Notes: generated by a model from the letters alone, not told the origin. DNA of 64,000 nucleotides from Palsa-506 sp963836355 (GCA_963836355.1 CAWIJO010000002.1:496001-560000), one strand, 5' to 3'. Counted from the first letter of the stretch, positions 44,051 through 53,180 are shown. Numbers and translations are program-made.

Positions 44051-45208
44051 TCAGGGATAGTCCTTCGCGTACTCGGCGGCCAGGCCGATTACCTCGCGCA
44101 CGTACCAGTCGGCATGGTTGTAGGCGAAGATTGCCGCCTGCAGCGCATGGCCGCGGCCGGCCGCGCCGTCCGCGCAGAGCATCCGCGCGGCCGAGGGCAC
44201 CGCGTCGTAGGGATCCATGATGTCCGGCGGGCCGCTGCGGCCAAATCCGGAGATGCCCCATTCCTGCCAGGTGGACGGCAGGAATTGCATGGGGCCGAGA
44301 GCCCCGGCGGTGGACGGCCCGACATTGGTCCCGTCCGCGCTCTCGATCTGGCCGATGGCCGCGAGGATGGTCCACGACATGCCCGGGCAGTATCTGGCCG
44401 CCGACTGCCTGAACAAGCTGAGGTAGCTGCCGGGCAGCTGCCCGGAGGCCTTGGCGCTGACCGGCGGCTGCTGGCTGCGCAGGCTGACGATCCTGGCCGC
44501 GGAGCCGAGCACGGCATGCACGGCGCCGGTGAGCGCGGCCAGCCTGGCGCCGGGCGCGCTGATTAGCGCGGCCACCCTGTGCACCAGGCCGAGCCGGCCC
44601 GATGTCGCTACGTTGACCAGCAGGTCCACGCCGCCGATGCCGAGCCTGGCCGCCATCCCGAACTGCACCGACCGGGTGCTGGCGCCGGACAGCTGATAGG
44701 AGGCACCGCGGCGGAGCCCCAGCCTGGCGCTGGCCGCCTCGGACGCCACGAACCTGCCGCTGGTAAGCGCGGTCCAGAAACGCTGATCTGACGCGGTCCG
44801 CAGCGGCGTCCAGGACCGGAACTGGCCCGGGCTGACGCCGATCGCGCTGACCGGGCGACCGCCGGCCTTGATCTCCCCGCCGTCGAACGCGATCACGTGG
44901 CGCACGCCGGCCAGCTTCCTGATCCTGGCGGCCTGGCCGGCCGACAGGCCCGCCGGGTCGACCACCAGCAGGTCGGGGAGGATGATCTGGCGGAAGGCCG
45001 CGGCGGCGCCGGCGCCGTCCGGGCTCGCTGCCAGGTGCGCCCGGGCCGCGACTGGCTGGTGGCCGGCCGGCCACGGCACGAGTCCCGGCCGGGCCGGATT
45101 GTGGGTAGCCGCGAGCGCGAGCACCATGCCGGAAACCGTCACGCCGCGCAGGGCAGCCGGGACGGGCGCACAGGAGCGCAGCAGGCTGCGCCGGAGCAGG
45201 CTTCGCAT
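44051..45208 (-). CDS. lytic transglycosylase-domain exported protein
   Basis: 385 residues from ATG 45208 ('MRSLLRRSLLRSCAPVPAA') with an N-terminal hydrophobic export helix ('GVTVSGMVLALAATHNPARP'). The middle (about 70-190) is a β-rich extracytoplasmic domain resembling MacB/FtsX periplasmic domains: 'RKLAGVRHVIAFDGGEIKAG' and 'ASEAASARLGLRRGASYQLS'. The C-terminal third is an SLT/Slt35-like muramidase: 'CPGMSWTILAAIGQIESADG' (catalytic Glu), 'GALGPMQFLPSTWQEWGISG' and 'AIFAYNHADWYVREVI'. It would cleave peptidoglycan outside the membrane. Longer in-frame starts overlap the divergent oxidase gene and are rejected. Confidence 0.88.
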   Translation of the reverse strand: MRSLLRRSLLRSCAPVPAALRGVTVSGMVLALAATHNPARPGLVPWPAGHQPVAARAHLAASPDGAGAAAAFRQIILPDLLVVDPAGLSAGQAARIRKLAGVRHVIAFDGGEIKAGGRPVSAIGVSPGQFRSWTPLRTASDQRFWTALTSGRFVASEAASARLGLRRGASYQLSGASTRSVQFGMAARLGIGGVDLLVNVATSGRLGLVHRVAALISAPGARLAALTGAVHAVLGSAARIVSLRSQQPPVSAKASGQLPGSYLSLFRQSAARYCPGMSWTILAAIGQIESADGTNVGPSTAGALGPMQFLPSTWQEWGISGFGRSGPPDIMDPYDAVPSAARMLCADGAAGRGHALQAAIFAYNHADWYVREVIGLAAEYAKDYP

Positions 45209-45300
45209 CGCAAGGTCAACGATAACCGGCGGCGTCAACAGGCCGACGGCAGCGGCGCCAGGGACCGCTGTGGCTGGCCGCCGTCCGGTAGGGTCCGGGC

Positions 45301-46608
45301 ATGGCCGGTACCTCCGCTGGCTGGCGGAACTGGGCGGGCAACGAGGCGGCCGCACCGCGCGAGATCGTCGCGCCCGGGTCGGCGGACGAGGTCGCGGCTG
45401 CCATCGGCCGGGCCGCGGAGCTTGGCCTGACGGTCCGGATGACCGGCGCCGGCCATTCGTTCACCGGGGCTGCCGCCACCGACGGCATCATGCTGCGGCC
45501 TGGCCGGATGGCCGGAATCAGGTCGGTAGACGGGCCGGCCGGGCTGGTCACCGCGGAGGCCGGCTGCCAGTTGCGGGCCCTGAATGAGGAACTGCTGCGC
45601 CGCGGCCTCGCGCTCGCGAACATGGGCGATATCCAGGTCCAGACGGTCGCGGGCGCGATCCAGACCGGGACGCACGGCACCGGCCGAGACGTCGGCGGCA
45701 TGGCGGCACAGGTAGCGGGCCTGGAGATCGTGCTTGCCGACGGCAGCGTCAGGCAGTGTTCCGCTGCCGCCAACCCGGACTTGTTCGCCGCGGCCCGGGT
45801 CGGCCTCGGCGCGCTCGGCGTGCTCACGGCCGTCACGTTCCGCGTACTGCCCGCGTTCCTGCTGGAAGCCCGCGAGCAGCCGATGCGCTGGACCGAGGTC
45901 GTCGGCAGGCTTGACGAGCTGACCTCCGGCAACGAGCACTTCGAGTTCTTCTGGTTCCCGCACACCGAGGGATGCCTGACCAAGCGGAACAACAGGACTG
46001 GCAGGCCGGCCAGGCCACTGGGCAAGTTCAGGCGCTGGCTGGACGATGAGTTCCTGTCCAACACGGTGTTCGGCATCACCAGCCAGCTCGGGCACCGGTT
46101 CCCGGGAGTGATCAAGCCGGTCAACACGCTGGCCGGGAAGGCGATCAGCGCACGCCGCTACGCCGATGCCTCGTACCGGGTGTTCACCAGCCCCCGCCGG
46201 GTCCGCTTCAAGGAGCAGGAGTACGCGATACCGGCCGGGTCGCTGGCTGCGGCGCTGCGCGAAATCCGGGCCCTGATCGACCGGCACGACTGGCGGATCA
46301 GCTTCCCGATCGAGGTGCGGGTCACCCCCGGCGATGATGCTTGGCTGTCCACCGCCTACGGTCGGGACAGCGCGTATATCGCCTGCCACGTCTTCCACGC
46401 GTCGCCGCATGCGGAGTACTTCCGGGAAATCGAGGCGGTGCTCACGGCAGTCGGCGGCCGTCCGCACTGGGGCAAGATGCACACCAGGGATGCCGGTTAC
46501 CTGCGCGGCGCGTATCCGCGGTTCGGCGATTTCCTCGCGCTGCGCGACAAGCTGGACCCGGCCCGGCGGTTCGGCAACGCCTATCTCGCCCAGGTTCTCG
46601 GCCGGTAA
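45301..46608 (+). CDS. FAD-linked oxidase, D-arabinono-1,4-lactone oxidase family
   Basis: 435 residues. The FAD_binding_4 (PCMH) domain at the N-terminus shows 'GLTVRMTGAGHSFTGAAATD' (flavin-contact GAGHSF), 'GRMAGIRSVDGPAGLVTAEA' and 'VQTVAGAIQTGTHGTGRDVG'. The C-terminal ALO domain has 'EHFEFFWFPHTEGCLTKRNN' and ends 'WGKMHTRDAGYLRGAYPRFG' and 'RDKLDPARRFGNAYLAQVLG', the usual end of aldonolactone/L-gulonolactone oxidase relatives. It oxidises a sugar lactone or alditol with O2 or an acceptor; the substrate is unknown. It is divergent from the transglycosylase gene. Confidence 0.92.
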   Translation: MAGTSAGWRNWAGNEAAAPREIVAPGSADEVAAAIGRAAELGLTVRMTGAGHSFTGAAATDGIMLRPGRMAGIRSVDGPAGLVTAEAGCQLRALNEELLRRGLALANMGDIQVQTVAGAIQTGTHGTGRDVGGMAAQVAGLEIVLADGSVRQCSAAANPDLFAAARVGLGALGVLTAVTFRVLPAFLLEAREQPMRWTEVVGRLDELTSGNEHFEFFWFPHTEGCLTKRNNRTGRPARPLGKFRRWLDDEFLSNTVFGITSQLGHRFPGVIKPVNTLAGKAISARRYADASYRVFTSPRRVRFKEQEYAIPAGSLAAALREIRALIDRHDWRISFPIEVRVTPGDDAWLSTAYGRDSAYIACHVFHASPHAEYFREIEAVLTAVGGRPHWGKMHTRDAGYLRGAYPRFGDFLALRDKLDPARRFGNAYLAQVLGR

Positions 46609-46780
46609 CCGGGGCCGGACGGCATGCCGGAACCGGTTCCCGGGTAGGGCATGACCGTGCTCATGGCTGGTCCGGCTGATCGTTCCCGCGAGCGGCTCGA
46701 TAGCCTGAGCCCGGCCGGCCAGACCAGCGCCAGCCGGAAACCCCGGTGGCTCCGGCCCGAATCCCGCTAGTCTCGCCAGG

Positions 46781-47620
46781 ATGAACCGGGAACCTGAGCC
46801 CGACCCGCAGCCCGGCCAGCTGGCCGCAGCCAGCGCCGTGCCCGCGGGCAGTGATCCGGCCAACCCGGTCAGCCGCGCCACGGTCGCTGCGGAAGTACCG
46901 GACGCGAAGGAGCGGAACGTGGGCAAGCCCGCAGCACCCCGGGCCGGTAGCGGCGCCGGCGGCCGGCCCCGGCGCCCGTCGCTAGGCGGCGGCATCCCCG
47001 CCCAGGAACGCGAACTCGGCGCGCAGGGCCGCCAGACGGTCCGGCGGCTGCTTGAGGCCGGACTGGCCGAATTCGACGAGCGCGGATTCCAGGCCGTCCG
47101 GGTCGATGACGTGGTACGCCGGGCGAAGACCTCGCATGGCACGTTCTACCTGTACTTCGCCAATAAGGAAGATCTATTCAAGACGCTGCTCCGGGACGCG
47201 CTGCACGACATGGCGATCATCACCGGGGAATTCCCCGTGGTGACCAGGAACGAGGCCGGGCGGACGGCGCTGCGCGACTGGATCCGGCGGTTCTGCGACA
47301 CCTATGCGGCGCACGCCACGGTGATCAGGATCCTGAGCCAGGCAGAGCTGGTCGGCGAGGAAGTCTGGGGCGACGGGCTGCAGCTGCTCTTCCGCCTGGC
47401 GGAGGCCATCACCCAGGGAATGACGGCGAGCAGCCGGGCCGCGAGCACCGAGCCGGGCGCGGCCAGCGAGCTGCCCCAGCATGCCGAGCTGACCGCGGTC
47501 GCCTGCCTGATGATGCTGGAGCGCGTCAATTACCTGCTCAGCGTCGAGGTGCGGCTGCCCAGGGAGGAAATGGTCGACCGGCTCAGCGCGATCATCTTCG
47601 CCGCGTTCAACACGGTGTAG
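46781..47620 (+). CDS. TetR/AcrR-family transcriptional regulator
   Basis: 279 residues from ATG 46781; GTG 46919, preceded by GGAG, is a credible alternative. After a long disordered, Arg/Pro-rich head, the TetR_N HTH is at about residues 85-130: 'VRRLLEAGLAEFDERGFQAV', 'RVDDVVRRAKTSHGTFYLYF' and 'ANKEDLFKTLL'. The C-terminal ligand domain is helical ('LRDWIRRFCDTYAAHATVIR'). The target is unknown; the nearest candidates are the flanking oxidase and DHPS-like genes. A repressor role is inferred from the family. Confidence 0.92.
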   Translation: MNREPEPDPQPGQLAAASAVPAGSDPANPVSRATVAAEVPDAKERNVGKPAAPRAGSGAGGRPRRPSLGGGIPAQERELGAQGRQTVRRLLEAGLAEFDERGFQAVRVDDVVRRAKTSHGTFYLYFANKEDLFKTLLRDALHDMAIITGEFPVVTRNEAGRTALRDWIRRFCDTYAAHATVIRILSQAELVGEEVWGDGLQLLFRLAEAITQGMTASSRAASTEPGAASELPQHAELTAVACLMMLERVNYLLSVEVRLPREEMVDRLSAIIFAAFNTV

Positions 47621-47630
47621 GCGCTGGCAG

Positions 47631-48473
47631 CTACCCCCGGCGCAGTTCGGCGCTGGCCGCCAGTGCCCGGCGGGCGGCCGGAACGTCATGTACCCGGAAT
47701 GCCCGCGCGCCCAGCCAGGCCGAGATCGCCAGCGCGGCGATCGTGCCCTCCGCCCGATCCTGGACGCCGAGATCCAGGGTCTCGCCGACGAAGTCCTTGT
47801 TCGACACCGCCACCAGCACCGGCCAGCCGGTCTCGGCGAGCTCGCCGAGTCGCCTGGTCACTTCCAGCGAGTGCCAGGTGTTCTTGCCGAAGTCGTGCGC
47901 GGGATCGATCAGGATCCCGTCCGGGCGGACGCCGGCCGCCACTGCCCGGGCCGCCTCGGCGGTCACGTACTGACACACGGCCGCCGTCACGTCCGGGTAG
48001 GCGGGGCGGTACGGGCCGGTCCGCGGCGTGAGCCCGCCCGCATGCGAGCAGACCAGCCCGATCCGGTGCGCGGCGGCGACCTCGGCGAGCCGCGGGTCAG
48101 TGCCGCCCCAGGCATCGTTGAGCAGGTCAGCGCCGGCCGCCGCGACGGCGTCGGCCACCTCGGCCCGCCAGGTATCGACGCTTATCACCACATCGGGATG
48201 CCGGTCCCGCACGGCGGCAACCAGGCCGGCCACCCGGCGGATTTCCTCGGTCACGCCGACGTCGGCGCCCGGGCCGGCCTTGACCCCCCCGATGTCCACA
48301 ATGTCGGCGCCGGCCGCGACGGCCCGGTCGGCGGCGCGCAGCGCGGCACCGAACTCCCGCGTCGCGCCCCGGTCGAAGAACGAGTCGGGCGTCCGGTTGA
48401 TCACGGCCATCACGGCAAACGTCCCGGGCGGCCACTCGAGCCGGCCGAGCCGCAGCGTCCGAGCCTGAGTCAC
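47631..48473 (-). CDS. folP: dihydropteroate synthase family protein (FolP2-like)
   Basis: 280 residues from GTG 48473 ('TQARTLRLGRLEWPPGTFAV'). It is a TIM-barrel DHPS with 'VMAVINRTPDSFFDRG' (pterin loop), 'GADIVDIGGVKAGPGADVGV', 'VVISVDTWRAEVADAVAAAG', 'ADLLNDAWGG', 'ILIDPAHDFGKNTWHSLEVT' and 'ARAFRVHDVPAARRALA'. DHPS joins p-aminobenzoate to 6-hydroxymethyl-dihydropterin diphosphate in folate synthesis. The 'NRTPDSFFDRG' variant is that of the actinobacterial second paralogue (mycobacterial FolP2 type), whose DHPS activity is doubtful. It is divergent from guaB1, 63 bases apart. Confidence 0.9.
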   Translation of the reverse strand: MTQARTLRLGRLEWPPGTFAVMAVINRTPDSFFDRGATREFGAALRAADRAVAAGADIVDIGGVKAGPGADVGVTEEIRRVAGLVAAVRDRHPDVVISVDTWRAEVADAVAAAGADLLNDAWGGTDPRLAEVAAAHRIGLVCSHAGGLTPRTGPYRPAYPDVTAAVCQYVTAEAARAVAAGVRPDGILIDPAHDFGKNTWHSLEVTRRLGELAETGWPVLVAVSNKDFVGETLDLGVQDRAEGTIAALAISAWLGARAFRVHDVPAARRALAASAELRRG

Positions 48474-48536
48474 CAGCGCCACGATAGGCGGCGCCCGCGG
48501 CAGCCCGCGCGCAGGCCGGCGGGCAGAATCGGGTGC

Positions 48537-49973
48537 GTGCGATTTCTCACCGAGCCAAGGCCGGCCTATGACCTGGCCTACAGCGATGTCTTCCTGGTGC
48601 CGAACCGGTCGGCGGTCGCCTCCCGGCTGGACGTCGGGCTGGCCACCTGCGACGGCAGCGGCACCACGATTCCGCTGATCGCGGCCAACATGACGGCGGT
48701 CTCCGGGCGCCGGATGGCCGAGACGATAGCCCGCCGTGGCGGGCTGGCCGTGCTGCCGCAGGATATCCCGGCTGACGTCGTCGCTGACGTCGTGTCCTGG
48801 GTGAAGAGCCGCGACCTGGTCTACGACACCCCGTTGACGCTCGGCCCGGACGCGACTACCGGGCACGCGCTCAGCCTGCTGCCCAAGCGGGCGCACGGAG
48901 CGGTCGTCGTGGTTACCAGCGGCCGCCCGGTCGGCGTGGTGACCGATGCGGACTGCCGGGGGGTCGACCGCTTCACCCAGCTCAGCCAGGTCATGTCGGC
49001 CGAGCTGGTCACGCTGCCGGCCGGCACCGACCCGGAGCGGGCGTTCGGCCTGCTGCACGCCGGCCGGCACCGGCTGGCCCCGGTCGTCGATGCCGACGGC
49101 CGCTGCGTGGGCATCTTGACCCGCACCGGGGCGCTGCGCGCCACCATGTACCGGCCGGCTACCGATGATCGCGGCCGCCTGCGGGTCGCCGCCGCACTCG
49201 GCATCAACGGCGATGTCGGCGCCAAGGCCGGGCTGCTGGTCGAGGCAGGCGCAGACATGCTGGTCGTCGATACCGCGCATGGTCATCAGGACAAGATGCT
49301 GGAAGCCCTCCGGGCAGTGCGGGCCGCCGCGCCGTCGGTCCCGCTGGTGGCCGGCAACGTGGTGACGGCGGCCGGCGTCGCGGACCTGGTGGCGGCCGGG
49401 GCCGGCATCGTGAAAGTTGGCGTCGGCCCCGGCGCGATGTGCACGACGCGGATGATGACCGGAGTGGGACGGCCGCAGTTCAGCGCGGTGCTGGAATGCG
49501 CCGCCGAAGCCAGGCGGCTCGGCGCGCAGGCTTGGGCCGACGGCGGCGTCCGCCATCCGCGGGACGTTGCGCTGGCACTGGCGGCCGGTGCGTCCAATGT
49601 AATGATCGGGTCCTGGTTCGCCGGCACTTGCGAGTCACCGGGTGACGTGTTCACCGGCGCCGATGGCCGCCGCTATAAGGAGAGCTTCGGGATGGCCTCC
49701 GCGCGGGCGGTGAAACTGCGGACGGCGGCCGACTCGCCATTCGACCGGGCCCGCAAGGCACTGTTCGAGGAGGGCATCTCGGAGTCCCGGATGTACCTGG
49801 ACGAGCATCGGCCGGGGGTGGAGGACCTGATCGACACGATCACCGCCGGGCTGCGCAGTGCGTGTGCTTACACCGGCGCGACCAGCCTGGACGAGCTGCA
49901 TCAGCGGGCGGTCGTCGGAGTGCAGGGCGCGGCCGGTTATAGCGAGGGTAAGCCGCTGCCCGCCGGCTGGTAA
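48537..49973 (+). CDS. guaB1: GuaB1-family IMP dehydrogenase/GMP reductase-related protein
   Basis: 478 residues from GTG 48537 ('RFLTEPRPAYDLAYSDVFLV'). It is an IMPDH/GMPR TIM barrel: 'IPLIAANMTAVSGRRMAETI', a Bateman (CBS) module around residues 95-205 ('GVVTDADCRGVDRFTQLSQV', 'HRLAPVVDADGRCVGILTRT'), 'ADMLVVDTAHGHQDKMLEAL', the catalytic Cys loop 'VGVGPGAMCTTRMMTGVG' and 'WADGGVRHPRDVALALAAGA'. The GuaB1 group is distinct from the essential GuaB2, and mycobacterial GuaB1 has been shown to act as a CBS-containing GMP reductase. Purine salvage is the likely role. Confidence 0.93.
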   Translation: MRFLTEPRPAYDLAYSDVFLVPNRSAVASRLDVGLATCDGSGTTIPLIAANMTAVSGRRMAETIARRGGLAVLPQDIPADVVADVVSWVKSRDLVYDTPLTLGPDATTGHALSLLPKRAHGAVVVVTSGRPVGVVTDADCRGVDRFTQLSQVMSAELVTLPAGTDPERAFGLLHAGRHRLAPVVDADGRCVGILTRTGALRATMYRPATDDRGRLRVAAALGINGDVGAKAGLLVEAGADMLVVDTAHGHQDKMLEALRAVRAAAPSVPLVAGNVVTAAGVADLVAAGAGIVKVGVGPGAMCTTRMMTGVGRPQFSAVLECAAEARRLGAQAWADGGVRHPRDVALALAAGASNVMIGSWFAGTCESPGDVFTGADGRRYKESFGMASARAVKLRTAADSPFDRARKALFEEGISESRMYLDEHRPGVEDLIDTITAGLRSACAYTGATSLDELHQRAVVGVQGAAGYSEGKPLPAGW

Positions 49974-49984
49974 TCTGCCGGACC

Positions 49985-50944
49985 ATGCTGAAGCTGGCCC
50001 GCCAGGCTGCCATCGCCGCTGCCACCGCCGGATTCCTCGCCACCAGCTGGCCGGTCAGCGCGATGCCGGCCGCCCGCGCCGCAGTTGCCAGCCCGGCCGC
50101 AGGCGTTCCGGTGGCGGCTGGCCGCCACGTCGCCGTGCCGACCGGGATCCTGGCCAGGGGCGCCGAACTGCTGAACGCGAGCACCGGCCGGCGGCTGTGG
50201 AGCCGCAACCGGAACCAGCCCCGGCCGATGGGCAGCATCGCCAAGGTGATGACCGCGCTGGTCGTGATCCGGGCGGGTCACCTGGGCCGGCATATCAAGA
50301 TCACCAGAGCCGTCCCCGGGTACATCCGCAGGCATCCCGACGCCAGCAGCGCCGGACTGCGGGCCGGCGACGTGCTGACCGCCCGGCAGCTGCTTGCGGG
50401 CATGCTGCTGCCGTCCGGCTGCGACGCCGCCCTGGCACTCGCGAAGGCCTACGGCCCAGGGCGGCATGCGTTCGTGCGGGAGATGAACGCCACCGCGCGG
50501 CAGCTCGGCATGCGCCGCACGCATTTCGCCAACTTCGACGGGATGCCGTTGCCGACCGAGCATTCGAGCTACGCCACCCCGGGCGATTTGATCACCCTGG
50601 GCCAGGCCGCCATGCAGCTGTCCGCGTTCCGCCGCATCGCGGTCCAGCGGTCGCACCGGATCGGGCCGGCCGCGGCACACCACGGTTACCGGTTCAAGAC
50701 CACCAACCTGCTGCTCGGCGCCTATCCGGGCACCATCGGGATCAAGACCGGATCGACGGACGCGGCCGGGTACTGCCTGCTGTTCGAGGCGGCGGGCAGC
50801 GACGGCACGGTGCTCATCGGCGTTGTCTTGCACAGCTCCGGACGCGACCCGATGGCCCGCTTTACCGCCGCTACCCGGCTGCTCAACTGGGGATTCGGCA
50901 CCACGGCAGCGCCGCCGCGGCGGCCAGGCCCGGTTCGCGACTAG
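49985..50944 (+). CDS. D-alanyl-D-alanine carboxypeptidase (S11 family)
   Basis: 319 residues with an N-terminal export signal ('LARQAAIAAATAGFLATSWP'). Penicillin-binding motifs: S84-I-A-K87 ('PMGSIAKVMTALVVIRAGH'), S144-G-C146 in place of the usual S-x-N ('LLPSGCDAALALA'), and K254-T-G256 ('GIKTGSTDAAGYCLLFEAAG'). It trims the terminal D-Ala of peptidoglycan stem peptides outside the membrane. The SxN Asn replaced by Cys occurs in related actinobacterial sequences as I recall, but could lower activity. It starts 11 bases after guaB1. Confidence 0.9.
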   Translation: MLKLARQAAIAAATAGFLATSWPVSAMPAARAAVASPAAGVPVAAGRHVAVPTGILARGAELLNASTGRRLWSRNRNQPRPMGSIAKVMTALVVIRAGHLGRHIKITRAVPGYIRRHPDASSAGLRAGDVLTARQLLAGMLLPSGCDAALALAKAYGPGRHAFVREMNATARQLGMRRTHFANFDGMPLPTEHSSYATPGDLITLGQAAMQLSAFRRIAVQRSHRIGPAAAHHGYRFKTTNLLLGAYPGTIGIKTGSTDAAGYCLLFEAAGSDGTVLIGVVLHSSGRDPMARFTAATRLLNWGFGTTAAPPRRPGPVRD

Positions 50945-50984
50945 CCGGTCCCGGCAGGCCACGGCGTCACCTACGGTGGTGGCC

Positions 50985-51686
50985 ATGAAGGCGAGCGCCG
51001 ACCTGCCCGGTTCCGTGCTGCTGCCCGGCGGGGACAGCCCGAGCATCCTGCTGGTGGAAGATGACCAGGGCATCGCCACCCAGCTGGTCCGCGGGCTGGT
51101 CCGCGGCGGTTACCGGGTCGATCACGTGATGACCGGGCAGCAGGCGCTGAGCTGGGGCGAGCCGGACGTTGTGCTGCTTGACCTGGAACTGCCGGACGCC
51201 GACGGCGTGCAGGTGTGCCGGCGGCTGCGGGAGCGCTCGGCCGCGGCAATCATCGTGGTAACGGCCCATGGCGAGGAGGCCGAGCGGGTGCTCGCGCTGG
51301 ACGCCGGAGCCGATGACTACCTGGTGAAGCCATTCGGGCTGGCCGAGCTGCAGGCACGGATCCGGGCCGTGCTGCGCCGCATCAGGCCGGAGGGTGAGGT
51401 GGCCAGGCACGGGCCGCTGACCGTCGACCTGCGCCGGCGCAAAGTCAGCGTCTCCGGGGCCGACATCGCGCTGACGCCGAAGGAGTTCGACATTCTCGAG
51501 TGCCTCACGATCGATCCAGGCCGGCTGGTCAGCCGCCAGGAGATCCTGGAAAGCGCGTGGGACTCGCACTGGTACGGGCCGACCAAGGTGCTCGACGTGC
51601 ATATGGCCGCGCTGCGCCGGAAACTGGGCGTCCCCGGCCTGATTGAAACCGTCTACGGCCGCGGCTTCCGGCTCAGCGACGTCTGA
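50985..51686 (+). CDS. OmpR-family response regulator
   Basis: 233 residues. Receiver domain: acidic pocket E26-D27-D28 ('ILLVEDDQG'), phospho-acceptor D66 ('VVLLDLELPDADGVQVCRRL'), T93 and K115 ('ADDYLVKPFGLAELQARIR'). The C-terminal winged helix reads 'LTPKEFDILECLTIDPGRLV' and 'VLDVHMAALRRKLGVPGLIE'. The stop overlaps the ATG of the histidine kinase by one base (TGATG), a classical coupled pair. It probably controls the redox genes downstream; see the direct repeat at 53080. Confidence 0.95.
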   Translation: MKASADLPGSVLLPGGDSPSILLVEDDQGIATQLVRGLVRGGYRVDHVMTGQQALSWGEPDVVLLDLELPDADGVQVCRRLRERSAAAIIVVTAHGEEAERVLALDAGADDYLVKPFGLAELQARIRAVLRRIRPEGEVARHGPLTVDLRRRKVSVSGADIALTPKEFDILECLTIDPGRLVSRQEILESAWDSHWYGPTKVLDVHMAALRRKLGVPGLIETVYGRGFRLSDV

Positions 51687-53056
51687 TGACCCGCCGGATC
51701 ATCCTGGCCATCCTCGCGCTGATCTGCGCCCTGCTGGCCACCGTGGTGGTCCCGCTCGGCCTGATCACCGCGGCGCATGACCGGCACGACTACCAGGACC
51801 AGGCCGTCGCCACCGCCAGGTCGCTGGCCAGCGTGGCAGAGGAAAAGCTCGCTGACCACGATCATGGTGCGGCGCTGGCCACCGCGATCAGGCAGCTTCG
51901 CGGCAGCGGTGACCAGGTCGCCATCGTCGACCGGGCAGGCAACCTGGTCGCCGGGACGGCGCCGCCGGCCGCGGCGGCCCGGGTCCGCCGCGTGCTGGCA
52001 GCCGGGCCGGGCACCGTCCGCCCGGCCGGCCGCCTGCTGCTCGTCGTCACGCCGGTGCGCAGCGACGCGGGGCACACCGTGCTAGGCGCGGTGGCGCTGA
52101 CCCGCCAGGCCGGCCCGCTCGATCACCGTCTCGCGGTGCTCTGGGCCTGGCTCGGCGCGGTGTCACTGGCCGGCCTGGCCGCGGGCGCGCTGGTGGCGAT
52201 CGCCCTGGCCCGCTGGGTCAGCGGCCCGCTCGGCGCCCTGGAGGCCACCGCCGGGCAGCTCGGCGACGGCGCGCTCGGCACGAGATTCGATCTGCGCAGC
52301 GGCCCAGCCGAGGTCCGCAGACTGGCCGCCAACTTCAACACCATGGCCGGGCGCCTGGAGACCCTGGTGCACGGTCACCGCGCGATGATGGCCGACGTAT
52401 CCCATCAGCTCCGCACCCCGCTGGCCGCCCTCCGGCTGCGCCTCGACCTGCTCGCGCAGGATGCCGACGCCCACGCCGCAGCTGAGATCGCCGGGGCACA
52501 GGAGGAGATCTCCCGGCTGTCCAGGCTGGTGGACGGCCTGCTCGCGGTGGCCAGGGCCGAGAACGTCGTCGCCCGGCCGGTGCCGGTCGCCGTGCACGGG
52601 GTGATCGGCGACCGGGCCGCCGCCTGGCGGCCGGCCGCCCAGGAACGCGGCATCGAGGTCACCGCCGTCTGCCCGGGCCCGGTCCGGGCCAGCCTCGGCG
52701 ACGGGCACCTTGAGCAGATCCTGGACAACCTGCTGGCCAACGCCATCGACGCCGTGCCGTCCGGCGGTCATGTCCGGGTCCGCTGCGCCGCCGCCGGGCC
52801 GGTGGCCCTGATCGTGGTGGAGGACGACGGGCCCGGCATGAGCGAGCCGCAGCGCAAGGCCGCGTTCCGGAGATTTTTCAGCACTTCACCGGGCGGCTCC
52901 GGCCTCGGCCTAGCGATCGTGCACCGGCTGGTGACCTCAAATGGCGGCCGCGCGGAGCTATCGGATACGCCCGGCGGCGGGTTGACCGTCAATATCGAGG
53001 TTCCTGCCGTCCAGCCGGGCCGCCTGATGCGCCGCACGGCCGCGACATCATCCTGA
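51686..53056 (+). CDS. HAMP-containing sensor histidine kinase
   Basis: 456 residues. Helix 1 is at about 5-27, then an extracytoplasmic loop of about 125 residues ('HDYQDQAVATARSLASVAEE'), helix 2 at about 152-175 ('VLWAWLGAVSLAGLAAGALV'), HAMP, and the dimerisation domain with phospho-acceptor H240 ('MMADVSHQLRTPLAALRLRL'). The ATPase domain has N, G1 and G2 boxes: 'EQILDNLLANAIDAVPSGGH', 'VVEDDGPGMS' and 'GGSGLGLAIVHRLVTSNGGR'. It would sense an envelope or redox signal and phosphorylate the adjacent regulator. Confidence 0.95.
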   Translation: MTRRIILAILALICALLATVVVPLGLITAAHDRHDYQDQAVATARSLASVAEEKLADHDHGAALATAIRQLRGSGDQVAIVDRAGNLVAGTAPPAAAARVRRVLAAGPGTVRPAGRLLLVVTPVRSDAGHTVLGAVALTRQAGPLDHRLAVLWAWLGAVSLAGLAAGALVAIALARWVSGPLGALEATAGQLGDGALGTRFDLRSGPAEVRRLAANFNTMAGRLETLVHGHRAMMADVSHQLRTPLAALRLRLDLLAQDADAHAAAEIAGAQEEISRLSRLVDGLLAVARAENVVARPVPVAVHGVIGDRAAAWRPAAQERGIEVTAVCPGPVRASLGDGHLEQILDNLLANAIDAVPSGGHVRVRCAAAGPVALIVVEDDGPGMSEPQRKAAFRRFFSTSPGGSGLGLAIVHRLVTSNGGRAELSDTPGGGLTVNIEVPAVQPGRLMRRTAATSS

Positions 53057-53077
53057 GGCCGGATGGACCTTTACCGG

Positions 53078-53097
53078 TTCTGAACGTTTCCTGAACC
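53078..53097 (+). promoter_or_regulatory. CTGAAC direct repeat, candidate OmpR-type binding site
   Basis: TTCTGAACGTTTCCTGAACC: two CTGAAC half-sites (53080-53085 and 53091-53096) spaced 11 bases start to start, the one-turn spacing at which OmpR/PhoB-type regulators bind in tandem. It lies between the kinase stop and the gene at 53181, in the only sizeable gap of the unit. Confidence 0.5.
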
Positions 53098-53180
53098 AGA
53101 TCCGCGCACCCCGCACGGCAGGCTGGTCGGCACGCCCGGACCGCTGCGGGCCAGCCGAGCCCAGAAGGAGCGAGCTGCCG

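Noticed and set aside
45235..47142. 635-codon minus-strand open frame
   Set aside because: Opposite the FAD oxidase and TetR genes, both of which have clear family motifs; the antisense protein has none.
48474..49556. long N-terminal extension of the DHPS-like frame
   Set aside because: The extension is antisense to guaB1, and the family N-terminus begins at GTG 48473.
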